Shown piece by piece: positions 54,999-63,319 of a stretch of 64,000 nt of DNA (its first letter is position 1; every line of letters begins with the position of its first letter). The notes beneath the pieces are model-generated. The model was given only the letters and a program-made list of their open reading frames with translations. It had not been told where the DNA came from and did no database searches. Both the position numbers and the translations under genes were made by a program. The DNA comes from Pseudomonadales bacterium (GTDB taxonomy: Bacteria > Pseudomonadota > Gammaproteobacteria > Pseudomonadales > Azotimanducaceae), in assembly GCA_019090615.1 (NCBI GenBank), contig JAHRVQ010000084.1:1-64000 (forward strand), given 5' to 3'.

Positions 54999-56138
54999 TC
55001 AAAATACTTCCAACTCAGAAAAGGTAAAATCCCAGTGAGATTTTTGTAGATCTATAACCTGCAAAGGGTTTGCCGCAGCGTCTGTTTTACATAACCGAGC
55101 CACCAGCTGCATGTTTTTTACCGGCCGGAAGTAACATTTTTGTAACGCCTTATATTCCAATGATTGTTCGGCAAAATGAGCAATCAGATAACTCACTTTT
55201 AGATCTCTGATAACACAACCGATTAATCGGTTAATATTCACCTGGGTATACTCTGCAACAAATAGTTCAGTGATCACAGCGCCTAGGAGAAGCTTGCGTT
55301 GATCCAGCCGCAAAACTGCCAAGGCGGTAAGTTTTCCATTGGCAGCAAAACTTCGTACCAGTCCGTATTCAACATTGGGCTGTTTCATATAACGCCAACT
55401 AAGATATTTTTCAGTTCTTTTTGTTCGCATACCTATCACCGGGCGCCTGCGCTCGCAGTCTGCCGCAAAGGCAAAAATATGCTCGCGTTGGTTGTCACTT
55501 AACCTTGACCCTGGTAATACCGAACCACGACTCACAGCAGACCAGCAAACCTGCTCGGCCGGATACTTCAATAGATGAACAAACCAACGAGGCAAAGACC
55601 AAAAATCTACCACCCGCCCCAAAATTTTTAGTTTTTTGACGCTACTCCAACCCATCTTCATATAACCAGGCAAGCTATTTTTATTCGGTGTATTAAAAAC
55701 AAACGTATTCTGGTGGTTGATATCGACAGCCAACTGTTGCAATGTTTGCTGCGTTAATTGCTTAAATAAACCCAATCCGCGCCATTCTGGATGGGTGACT
55801 GTATCCACCGCTCTGACAACATCCAACTCATCGCCCGATTCAGTTAAAAACCGCCATCGCATCATCGGTCTAATCCCGACCAGATCGCCTTTTGGTATAC
55901 TCCTGGCCGCCAATCCCAACGATACTCCAAAGGGATTTTCGGTATGTTTCCAACACCAAAAATCGCTGCTTTTCCGGGTCACACCTATATTACTTAAACT
56001 GCCTGCCAACAACGAAACAATAGCTTCAACAGGGATATTATCCAGCGCCACGGCCTGCCACTTTGGCTCGTTTTCAGCACCATCTTTTATTGCGTAGTTT
56101 GCATCAAAATTATCGGTTTTTGTGTACCTGTTATTCAT
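54999..56138 (-). CDS. GNAT-like acyltransferase (putative)
   Basis: 379 residues from the ATG at 56138; an upstream ATG at 56186 would overlap the previous gene by 56 bp and is less likely. A GNAT-type core lies near 55-155, with VRAVDTVTHPEWRGLGLFKQ (acetyl-CoA-binding loop R-G-x-G-L) and FVFNTPNKNSLPGYMKMGW. The C-terminal two thirds is not assigned. Located between a membrane protein and a deacetylase in a glycan operon, it may acylate a sugar, but the call depends on the short GNAT match. Confidence 0.7.
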   Translation of the reverse strand: MNNRYTKTDNFDANYAIKDGAENEPKWQAVALDNIPVEAIVSLLAGSLSNIGVTRKSSDFWCWKHTENPFGVSLGLAARSIPKGDLVGIRPMMRWRFLTESGDELDVVRAVDTVTHPEWRGLGLFKQLTQQTLQQLAVDINHQNTFVFNTPNKNSLPGYMKMGWSSVKKLKILGRVVDFWSLPRWFVHLLKYPAEQVCWSAVSRGSVLPGSRLSDNQREHIFAFAADCERRRPVIGMRTKRTEKYLSWRYMKQPNVEYGLVRSFAANGKLTALAVLRLDQRKLLLGAVITELFVAEYTQVNINRLIGCVIRDLKVSYLIAHFAEQSLEYKALQKCYFRPVKNMQLVARLCKTDAAANPLQVIDLQKSHWDFTFSELEVF

Positions 56139-57333
56139 GCACCGCACCAGAATTTTGCGCTTTACGCCGCAGCAATAAAGGGGCAATCAATATCACCAGC
56201 ACGATACAGAATTTCGCCCTATGGCGGGTGGCCGTACCAAAATTTGAAGTACCGAAAGCGAACACCAATGCCAATGAAAAAATCACCATGAGCAGCGGTA
56301 TTACCGCTGGGTTTTTCATTAATTCTCTTCTGTGCAAAAACAGCAATGTGATCAAACTCAGATATATCAGACTATCTATCAAACCGAATATTTGCTGCGG
56401 GCTATCCACGTCCCAGGGAAAAGGTGAAAACAGAAAATATACTAATCTAATCGGGAAATGCCAAATAAGATCGATTCCACTATTCGGTACAAAACCAACC
56501 AGATAAGCAGCCCCACCCGATGCCCGCGCTTGTGACAGATGGCCTAAACTTTTAATATCCAGCTCAGCCAGGTTGCCCAATTTATTAAAAGAAATGTCAC
56601 TAATAAAAAAATAACACATGCTTAAGGCTGCCAGCCCTAGCAAACCGAATAAAAAACCCTTAACAAGATAGTTTAATCGCTGTACTAGAATGGGTCTTAG
56701 TAACAAGGCGAAAATTGCGCCAACAATAGCAATGGCCATCGCATCGTGAAATAAGGATGATAAATAGAACAGTAGTAGCGCCCAAACCAGACTTAACTTG
56801 TTACGGCTATAACAGTAATTCGTCAAGGCATATATGCCCATCGCAAAAAAAACCAGAATAAAAGCCTCTCTTAAACCTACTGCCGAATAAACAATCAAAA
56901 AAGGAAATACTGCTAACAGATAGGCCGAATACTGGGCAGCTTGCCAGCCCCACATTCTACTGCAGGCCAGAGCAAAATAACCGACGGCGAGCGTACCCAA
57001 CACTGCATTTAAAAACTGTGCGCCCAACGGGCTATAACCGACACAAGCATATAAAACAGACAAAATTGAGCTATAGATATAAGACGTTGAGGCATCTACA
57101 TGTTCGAAAAACCCACCGCAACCATAAACTGTCGCCCATAGCTCAGCATAATAATCAAAGCGGCGTGCATCAAACCTGCCCTGAGGTAACATCCAGACAT
57201 AATGATGCACCAAGGCGAGACTTAATCGAAGTATCAACGCCCAAAACAACGGCCAGGCTAACCAGCGCTGCCGAGTCGCCATAAAAGTAATTGGTATGGC
57301 GCCGAGCAATACAATCAGAATTGCGACCGTCAT
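56131..57333 (-). CDS. Integral membrane protein, GT-C-like (putative)
   Basis: 400 residues with about ten membrane helices. The first extracytoplasmic loop has DARRFDYYAELWATVYG, an acidic motif as in GT-C glycosyltransferases, followed by LGAQFLNAVLGTLAVGYFAL and GLREAFILVFFAMGIYALTNY. A polymerase of the EpsG/Wzy type is the main alternative. It overlaps the next gene by 8 bp and follows a GT4 gene after about 97 bp, within one operon. Confidence 0.7.
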   Translation of the reverse strand: MTVAILIVLLGAIPITFMATRQRWLAWPLFWALILRLSLALVHHYVWMLPQGRFDARRFDYYAELWATVYGCGGFFEHVDASTSYIYSSILSVLYACVGYSPLGAQFLNAVLGTLAVGYFALACSRMWGWQAAQYSAYLLAVFPFLIVYSAVGLREAFILVFFAMGIYALTNYCYSRNKLSLVWALLLFYLSSLFHDAMAIAIVGAIFALLLRPILVQRLNYLVKGFLFGLLGLAALSMCYFFISDISFNKLGNLAELDIKSLGHLSQARASGGAAYLVGFVPNSGIDLIWHFPIRLVYFLFSPFPWDVDSPQQIFGLIDSLIYLSLITLLFLHRRELMKNPAVIPLLMVIFSLALVFAFGTSNFGTATRHRAKFCIVLVILIAPLLLRRKAQNSGAVHE

Positions 57334-57430
57334 TTAGGCTCACCAATAATCATGGGTGAATCGCCCCAACACTGATGAAAACCACATCTCAATGCAGCCG
57401 CTATTTGTAACCACAATAAGAATTCAGCCA

Positions 57431-58546
57431 CTACAAATGCCCATTGCTACTCTCGATATCCCCAGCATAACATTGCAACAGTTTTTTAAGCATGGCGTCC
57501 TGAGAATAATATTGAGCCACTCGCTGCGCGGCCCTGCGGCCCATTTCCTGCCTGCGCATCGGTTCCGTATAAAGGGCGTATAATGCGTTAGCATAGCCAA
57601 CAATATCTTCCTGATCTACCACCAGACCTGATACGCCATGTTCAACGACATCAGGCATAGCACCTGTACGGGTCACTATCGCAGCTAAACCGACAGCCAT
57701 ACTTTCTAACAATGCAATGGGCAAACCTTCAAACACAGAGGCCAAACAAAAAACATCTGCCTGCTGCAAATAATCTACGGCTTTTGCATCAGCACCCCAA
57801 AAGAATATCGCCTTTCGTGTCTGTAATTGACTCGCCTGGTGTTCAAGTTTTTCTCGCTCGGTGCCGTCCTGACCAATAAGCACCAGCGCCACAGCCTGGT
57901 TATCTGTTTTTAGCAACGCCGAGAATGCCTGCTCAAAAGCTACTAACAACAAAGTGTGATTTTTCTTTTTGAGCATGTTTGCTACGCAAATAAAAATAAC
58001 GGTCTTTTCAGATAATGCCAACCTAGCACGCAGTGACGGCTTCTCAGTCGGGAGTGAATTGAGCGGATAAATAGCAACCCCATTATCCACCACTGTACTT
58101 TCCCAGGGTAAAGATGCAGCCACCGGTGCAGAACAACTAATACGCAAATCATCCAGAGAATGGGTCAATCGATGGACTACTCTGGTCACCCAGTACAGGC
58201 GCTGGAACAGGTTATGTTCAGTATAGACCAGCCGATAACCAAAAAACGGCTTGATCATTCGCGCCAAAATTCCAGCAACAGGTAAGTGCGCATGTACAAC
58301 CACCGGCCTAAAGTTACCAATCAGGCGCACATAACCAAGCCAGCTGGTCAACCACCAGCATTTAGTCGCCAACAACTTCACTTCAATATCAGCAGCTTCC
58401 AGTTCTCCAACCAGCGCATTCTTGTGCGCCAGAATATAGCCAACACGAACCTCATTGCCCTGCCGTTGCAATGCTACAGCAACATCAACAAGGTGCCGCT
58501 CAGCGCCGCCCAAACCCAGGCCTTTGATCAATAGCAATAATTTCAT
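57431..58546 (-). CDS. Glycosyltransferase family 4
   Basis: 371 residues. KGLGLGGAERHLVDVAVALQ is the typical N-terminal Gly-rich loop, and FICVANMLKKKNHTLLLVA, FFWGADAKAVDYLQQADVFC, SVFEGLPIALLESMAVGLA the donor-binding half. Sugar specificity unknown. It lies 42 bp after the preceding GT4 gene. Confidence 0.94.
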   Translation of the reverse strand: MKLLLLIKGLGLGGAERHLVDVAVALQRQGNEVRVGYILAHKNALVGELEAADIEVKLLATKCWWLTSWLGYVRLIGNFRPVVVHAHLPVAGILARMIKPFFGYRLVYTEHNLFQRLYWVTRVVHRLTHSLDDLRISCSAPVAASLPWESTVVDNGVAIYPLNSLPTEKPSLRARLALSEKTVIFICVANMLKKKNHTLLLVAFEQAFSALLKTDNQAVALVLIGQDGTEREKLEHQASQLQTRKAIFFWGADAKAVDYLQQADVFCLASVFEGLPIALLESMAVGLAAIVTRTGAMPDVVEHGVSGLVVDQEDIVGYANALYALYTEPMRRQEMGRRAAQRVAQYYSQDAMLKKLLQCYAGDIESSNGHL

Positions 58547-58588
58547 TCCTGCGCCACTATCGAAGACCTATTCTTTATATTTTAACAA

Positions 58589-59761
58589 CTATTTCTCGCC
58601 TTTTAACAAGCTAGAAAAACTATCCAGATACAGCTGGGCTACCCTGTTCATTTCAAATTCTTTGGACTTTAGTTTTGCTCTAACGCCCATTTGTTCACAC
58701 AACACCGAATCTAACAACAATGTTTTACAGGCCGCGACCAGACCATCGACATCTGCAAAAGGTGTTACCAGGCCGGTCTCACCATCTGCAACCACGGCTT
58801 TTACATCACCCACATCCCAACACACAACCGGTAAACCAGCATAGGCCGCTTCAATCAATACCCCAGGTACACCTTCTGTACGGCTGCACAACAGAAGCAC
58901 GCTGGACTCACATAAGTGCCCCCAAACATCATTCACTGCACCCGTTAACTGCACACAATCAGCCGGCAATATTTGACGTGCATATTCTTCAACGCTGTCA
59001 GCAAGCGGCCCCGTACCGACAAATTTCAAGTTTGCCTGAATGCCTTCGGCACGCAATTTTACGAGCACTTCAAGGGCTATGTCAGGTTGTTTTTCCTCTG
59101 CAAGCGCACCCAAAAACAGAATCTGGTTATTATTAGGTATTTTATACGTCAGAATACTGGGGAATACTCTGGCGTTGGGAATTCTGTTGATGTTAATTCG
59201 CGGCACCCCAAATACCTTTTCAAGCTCAACGCTTTGAGCAGGCCCCATCACGATACATTTATCTACAGCGCGCAATATAAAACGAAGGTAGTGACAGCGT
59301 AACCACCGCATCGACTTAATCCACGGCAAAGAAAATCCAATTTTTTGATACATGATCAACGGTGACTGCCGCAATCCTACTGTTGCCCAGCGTAGAAACT
59401 TTAACGGTTGCATGCCATAACAAAGCACAACTTCTGGCCTATCATCGGCAACTTTTCCTCTAAGCCTCTGCACTACACGAAAGGCATGGCGCGATTCCTG
59501 CGTTAAATAGGTTATTTCCACGCCATCAGGAACCTCTAATGCAATATCGACTGCACTGAGGACAATAATCTGCTGCTTTAGGCCTGCGGCATGCAACGTC
59601 TTACACAATTGCAGCGCAAAGGTTTCCGCACCCCTGGCCTGCATACTGGCAACAAAATGCCAGATTTCAACCTGCGGAAGAGTCTCAACTCGATAGCGCA
59701 GGGTTTGCACGGATTTAATCGGAACTGGCTCAGGTACATCAGCACCAGATTGACCTGACAC
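58589..59761 (-). CDS. Glycosyltransferase family 4
   Basis: 390 residues, with about 35 N-terminal residues before the GT-B fold begins (EIWHFVASMQARGAETFALQ). The donor half shows ILFLGALAEEKQPDIALEVL, KFVGTGPLADSVEEYA, VNDVWGHLCESSVLLLCSRT, EGVPGVLIEAAYAGLPVVCW. Second of three consecutive GT4 genes, starting 2 bp after the upstream stop. Confidence 0.93.
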   Translation of the reverse strand: MSGQSGADVPEPVPIKSVQTLRYRVETLPQVEIWHFVASMQARGAETFALQLCKTLHAAGLKQQIIVLSAVDIALEVPDGVEITYLTQESRHAFRVVQRLRGKVADDRPEVVLCYGMQPLKFLRWATVGLRQSPLIMYQKIGFSLPWIKSMRWLRCHYLRFILRAVDKCIVMGPAQSVELEKVFGVPRININRIPNARVFPSILTYKIPNNNQILFLGALAEEKQPDIALEVLVKLRAEGIQANLKFVGTGPLADSVEEYARQILPADCVQLTGAVNDVWGHLCESSVLLLCSRTEGVPGVLIEAAYAGLPVVCWDVGDVKAVVADGETGLVTPFADVDGLVAACKTLLLDSVLCEQMGVRAKLKSKEFEMNRVAQLYLDSFSSLLKGEK

Positions 59762-59763
59762 CC

Positions 59764-60966
59764 CTAACCTTCCTTGCCAATAAAAGCCATCAGCATCTGC
59801 TCCATTTGCTGATGTATCAAACCGGCATGGTACTGCCTCTCAAATAATCCCTGATTAGCGCGACCCATGGCCTGCCATCGATGACGGTTTTCAAGCAATT
59901 CCAGCACCTGACAGGCTAGATCATCCGCTGAATTATTTTCAAAAAATACTACCCCGTCAGTGCCTCGGGACACTTCTTTTAAAACAGCAATATCTGTGGC
60001 GATCACAGGCAATGCTGCAGAAAAAGCTTCTATAAGTGCACCACCTAAGCCCTCATAAAGAGAGGGAAAAATAAATAAATCCGCCGCCTGCAACAATGCC
60101 GGTACATTATCTCTAAACCCAAGCAGCTTAATCTGAGCGCTAAATTGACTAGCGCTAATCTTGTTTGTTAGCGCATCAGTGGTACTTCCTTCTCTACCCA
60201 CTACAACACAATGGACATTTTCAGACGTCGGTTTATCAAGGACTTTTAACATCACCTCAATCAGTAGATCCTGATTTTTTTGCTTCTCGTGCCGGCCAAC
60301 ATTGATACAAACAATCGCCTCATCACCCACGCCAAAATACTCTCGCCGGATAACCGCGCGTAGTTCTTTGGATAAGGGAATAAGTTCTGGACGACCCCGA
60401 CTAATCACTCGTACAGAATCAGCTTTATAACGAAATAGCGGCAGATACCAGTCAGCAACCACCTGAGAAATTGCATGATAATACTGCCCAAGGCATCTTG
60501 CGCTAAGACAATTAACTGCCCGCGTCAGTGACATTTTTAACCAATCCAGCCGACTAAGCTGCTGCGGTAGCTGATCACCCGTTATTGCTGCGTATTCTGT
60601 ATTGACCAGCGACTCCACCATCGGTACATGAGGAAAAAACGGCATTATAAGGCGTGTCCGATGGGCGGATTTCAACAAACAACATAAAATTATATCAGGC
60701 CGAAAGGCAGCCACAGCCCGCTTCAAATGAAGCACATCATATAGCACGTTGTGCCAACCCAAAACTTCGACCGAAACCCCAGCCAGCTCTAATTCTTGTC
60801 TAAACACAGCCTGCCTACCTTCAAATATGATAAACTGAACCTGCCATCCCCGCGCCTGTAGATAAAGCGCTAGCAACTGACATGAGCGTTCAGCGCCACC
60901 CTGGCGAAGTGAATCAATCACAAACAAAACTCGTTTAGGCAATACAGGGGCAGGCATCACTATCAA
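59764..60966 (-). CDS. Glycosyltransferase family 4
   Basis: 400 residues. VLFVIDSLRQGGAERSCQLL opens the acceptor half; CINVGRHEKQKNQDLLIEVM, VVGREGSTTDA, LLGFRDNVPALLQAADLFIF and PSLYEGLGGALIEAFSAALP give the donor half with the Glu motif. First gene of the seven-gene minus-strand operon; the promoter must lie in 60967-61225, shared with the divergent WecA-like gene. Confidence 0.94.
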   Translation of the reverse strand: MIVMPAPVLPKRVLFVIDSLRQGGAERSCQLLALYLQARGWQVQFIIFEGRQAVFRQELELAGVSVEVLGWHNVLYDVLHLKRAVAAFRPDIILCCLLKSAHRTRLIMPFFPHVPMVESLVNTEYAAITGDQLPQQLSRLDWLKMSLTRAVNCLSARCLGQYYHAISQVVADWYLPLFRYKADSVRVISRGRPELIPLSKELRAVIRREYFGVGDEAIVCINVGRHEKQKNQDLLIEVMLKVLDKPTSENVHCVVVGREGSTTDALTNKISASQFSAQIKLLGFRDNVPALLQAADLFIFPSLYEGLGGALIEAFSAALPVIATDIAVLKEVSRGTDGVVFFENNSADDLACQVLELLENRHRWQAMGRANQGLFERQYHAGLIHQQMEQMLMAFIGKEG

Positions 60967-61225
60967 AAAGTCACTAGCAAGAAATTATCCATTTCAAGCA
61001 TTTGGCAATAGCGCTGCAGATGACATCCTTTAAGACTGTTGCTCGAATTGCATTTAGCATAACCTTCTTTGCCATAATCTTCTTTGCCATAATCTTGTCG
61101 ACTAGTATGTTGTTATCATCAACAAAATCACTACACTCTAGTCACAATATTAACATTTATCATAAGCTTATCATTAGTCTAGCCAGAACCCTGCCGTATA
61201 ACCATAGACAATCAAAGCCTGCTAA
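60967..61225. other. Divergent region GT4 operon/WecA-like gene
   Basis: 259 bp holding promoters for both directions by inference. A short duplication CCTTCTTTGCCATAAT / CTTCTTTGCCATAAT lies at 61063-61094. No promoter matched consensus well enough to name. Confidence 0.45.
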
Positions 61226-62272
61226 ATGCTCGCATTAATTGCTCCGCTATCCTTCGTAATCACAATTTTAGCACTCCTGTTATTGCGGACCGTGGCGCAC
61301 CGACTGATGCTTATGGATCCAATAAAGGAGCACAAGCAACACCACCAGGAAACTGCCGTTGTCGGCGGAGTTGCGATGTTTTTTGGCATAGCTAGCCTGG
61401 CAATTTCTGCCCCGCAGAGTTTTACCAACCATCTGTTAATAATCAATTTAACTATCCTCAGCCTGGCCACAGGCGTGCTGGACGATGCTGTAGGTTTAAA
61501 CAGCTTACGACGTTTTGCTTTCCAGATCCTGCTCGGCTGTACACTTTTTTATATTGGTGATATCCGTTTCTTAAGCCTCGGAGACATTGTTTTTACAGGT
61601 CCCGTAGTGCTTGGAATATTCGCCCTGCCCTTTACCATTATTGCCATTAGCGGCGGCATTAATGCCACCAATATGATGGATGGACTGGACGGTCTGGCGG
61701 GCGGCCTGGTGCTGATCAGCTTTAGCATTGTCGGCTGTCTGGCCTATTTTGCTCAGGCCGACGAAATACTTCATCTCATTCTGGCGATATGCTCTGCACT
61801 AACGGCATTTCTTCTGTTTAACTATCGTTTTCCCTGGAATAAAACCGCCTCTGTGTTTATGGGCGACGCTGGCGCCTATACGCTGGGTTTGTTGTTAGCT
61901 TACATATTCCTTATTTCAAGCCAGGGCGAACAGGCTATAATCACTCCAGTGCTAGCGCTGTGGATTATGGCGATACCTTTAATGGACATTGCCAGAGTCA
62001 TATGGCGCAGGTTAAGGCGCGGCAGCAACCCAACAAAAGCAGGCCGTGATCACCTACATCACCTACTCCTCGATGCCGGATTGAGCACCATTAAGGTAGT
62101 CTTGATCATGCATAGCCTGGCAATTTTGATCAGCATCATCGGCATCGGCTTATACTTTTGCGACCAATCCGAGAGCATCATGTATGTGTCGTTTCTTTGC
62201 CTTACAAGCCTGTATTTCTGGCTAACAGGCCGCCTCGTAAAACATCTTAATCAGCAGGGGTTCCAGCATTAG
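61226..62272 (+). CDS. WecA-type polyprenyl-phosphate HexNAc-1-phosphate transferase
   Basis: 348 residues with ten or eleven membrane helices. Transfers a HexNAc-1-phosphate (commonly GlcNAc-1-P) from UDP-sugar to undecaprenyl phosphate, starting O-antigen or exopolysaccharide units. Conserved parts: GVLDDAVGL (the DDxxD-like motif is only partly kept), NATNMMDGLDGLAGG, FMGDAGAYTLG and GRDHLHHLLL with the substrate-specifying His cluster. Its HxHH cluster and the length fit WecA better than MraY. Followed after 178 bp by the VpsP-like gene. Confidence 0.93.
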   Translation: MLALIAPLSFVITILALLLLRTVAHRLMLMDPIKEHKQHHQETAVVGGVAMFFGIASLAISAPQSFTNHLLIINLTILSLATGVLDDAVGLNSLRRFAFQILLGCTLFYIGDIRFLSLGDIVFTGPVVLGIFALPFTIIAISGGINATNMMDGLDGLAGGLVLISFSIVGCLAYFAQADEILHLILAICSALTAFLLFNYRFPWNKTASVFMGDAGAYTLGLLLAYIFLISSQGEQAIITPVLALWIMAIPLMDIARVIWRRLRRGSNPTKAGRDHLHHLLLDAGLSTIKVVLIMHSLAILISIIGIGLYFCDQSESIMYVSFLCLTSLYFWLTGRLVKHLNQQGFQH

Positions 62273-62450
62273 CAATTCAAGGCCTTATGCTGCAAGCATG
62301 AGCAAGCTCATGTACACATCTCACCAAACTATTTGCTGACCTTTCATTGAGCGCATATTTCGCTATGATAATCTTAAATTCAACAGACCCAGGCGGCACC
62401 AGGCACAACCCATACTGAATTAAACCAACAAGAACAAACCGCAAACAAAA

Positions 62451-63167
62451 ATGAACAGCATGCAGAAAAAAAATTGGCGCCGCGCCGGTGCCTGCAGCGC
62501 GAGTATCGCAATACTACTGTTGCTAATAATGTATGCCGCCAAATGGGGGCTGGCAGGACTGCTGGCCTTTGGCGGTGTAGAAGGTATACGTTCATGGATT
62601 CATACAGACATTCAGTTTCCAGCAGACTGGCAAACATCGAAAAACTATTTATTACGGGCCAACCAACTTCAGCCTCACCATCCTGACTATCTCTACCAAC
62701 TAGGCCGTGTGTTCCAGTTTAGACAGCTGAATGAACCCGTCCAACTGAACACAACAGATCTGGTCATGGCCCGAAAATACTACCGAGAATCCATTCTTGA
62801 AAGACCAACCTGGCCATTAGCCTGGGCACACCTGGCACTGGTGAAATCTCGCCTGAACGAGATTGATTCAGAATTTTCGTTGGCCATTGAACAGGCTACA
62901 ACTTTTGGCCCATGGGAACCCGGCGTCCAGATTGCGCTTAGCCAGGCGAGCTTTTTACATTGGCAACAACTCAATATGGCCGACCGCACACAGATAATAT
63001 CTAATAGCGTCAGGGCAATTACTAGCCCCGTTCGACGCCAATTCAGTCGAATGGCCACGTTATTGATCAAATACCGTAAACTCATTCTGGTATGCCCGCA
63101 CCTGCCAAGACAGCAAAAATATATCGCCCTATGCCGAAAAGCCACCGGCGGTTCTGCCAGACAGTGA
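62451..63167 (+). CDS. VpsP-like polysaccharide biosynthesis protein
   Basis: 238 residues. One N-terminal membrane helix (about 13-40, ACSASIAILLLLIMYAAKWG) is followed by a periplasmic helical segment with TPR-like pairs (KNYLLRANQLQPHHPDYLYQ, RPTWPLAWAHLALVKSRL). This arrangement fits the VpsP-type proteins found in exopolysaccharide clusters; their mechanism is not known. The identification is by overall layout, not by a catalytic motif. Confidence 0.7.
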   Translation: MNSMQKKNWRRAGACSASIAILLLLIMYAAKWGLAGLLAFGGVEGIRSWIHTDIQFPADWQTSKNYLLRANQLQPHHPDYLYQLGRVFQFRQLNEPVQLNTTDLVMARKYYRESILERPTWPLAWAHLALVKSRLNEIDSEFSLAIEQATTFGPWEPGVQIALSQASFLHWQQLNMADRTQIISNSVRAITSPVRRQFSRMATLLIKYRKLILVCPHLPRQQKYIALCRKATGGSARQ

Positions 63168-63319
63168 ATTATTTATAACGGGCATTGCAATTCGTCCGGA
63201 TCAAGAACTAATTTCCTCAAAAAGCGTACAATGATCCTCAGGGCTACGAAACATCGGCTTAGCGTCACTCTACGCCATGTATCAGAATCCCCCCCTGAAC
63301 AGGACCCTGGTAACCGCCT

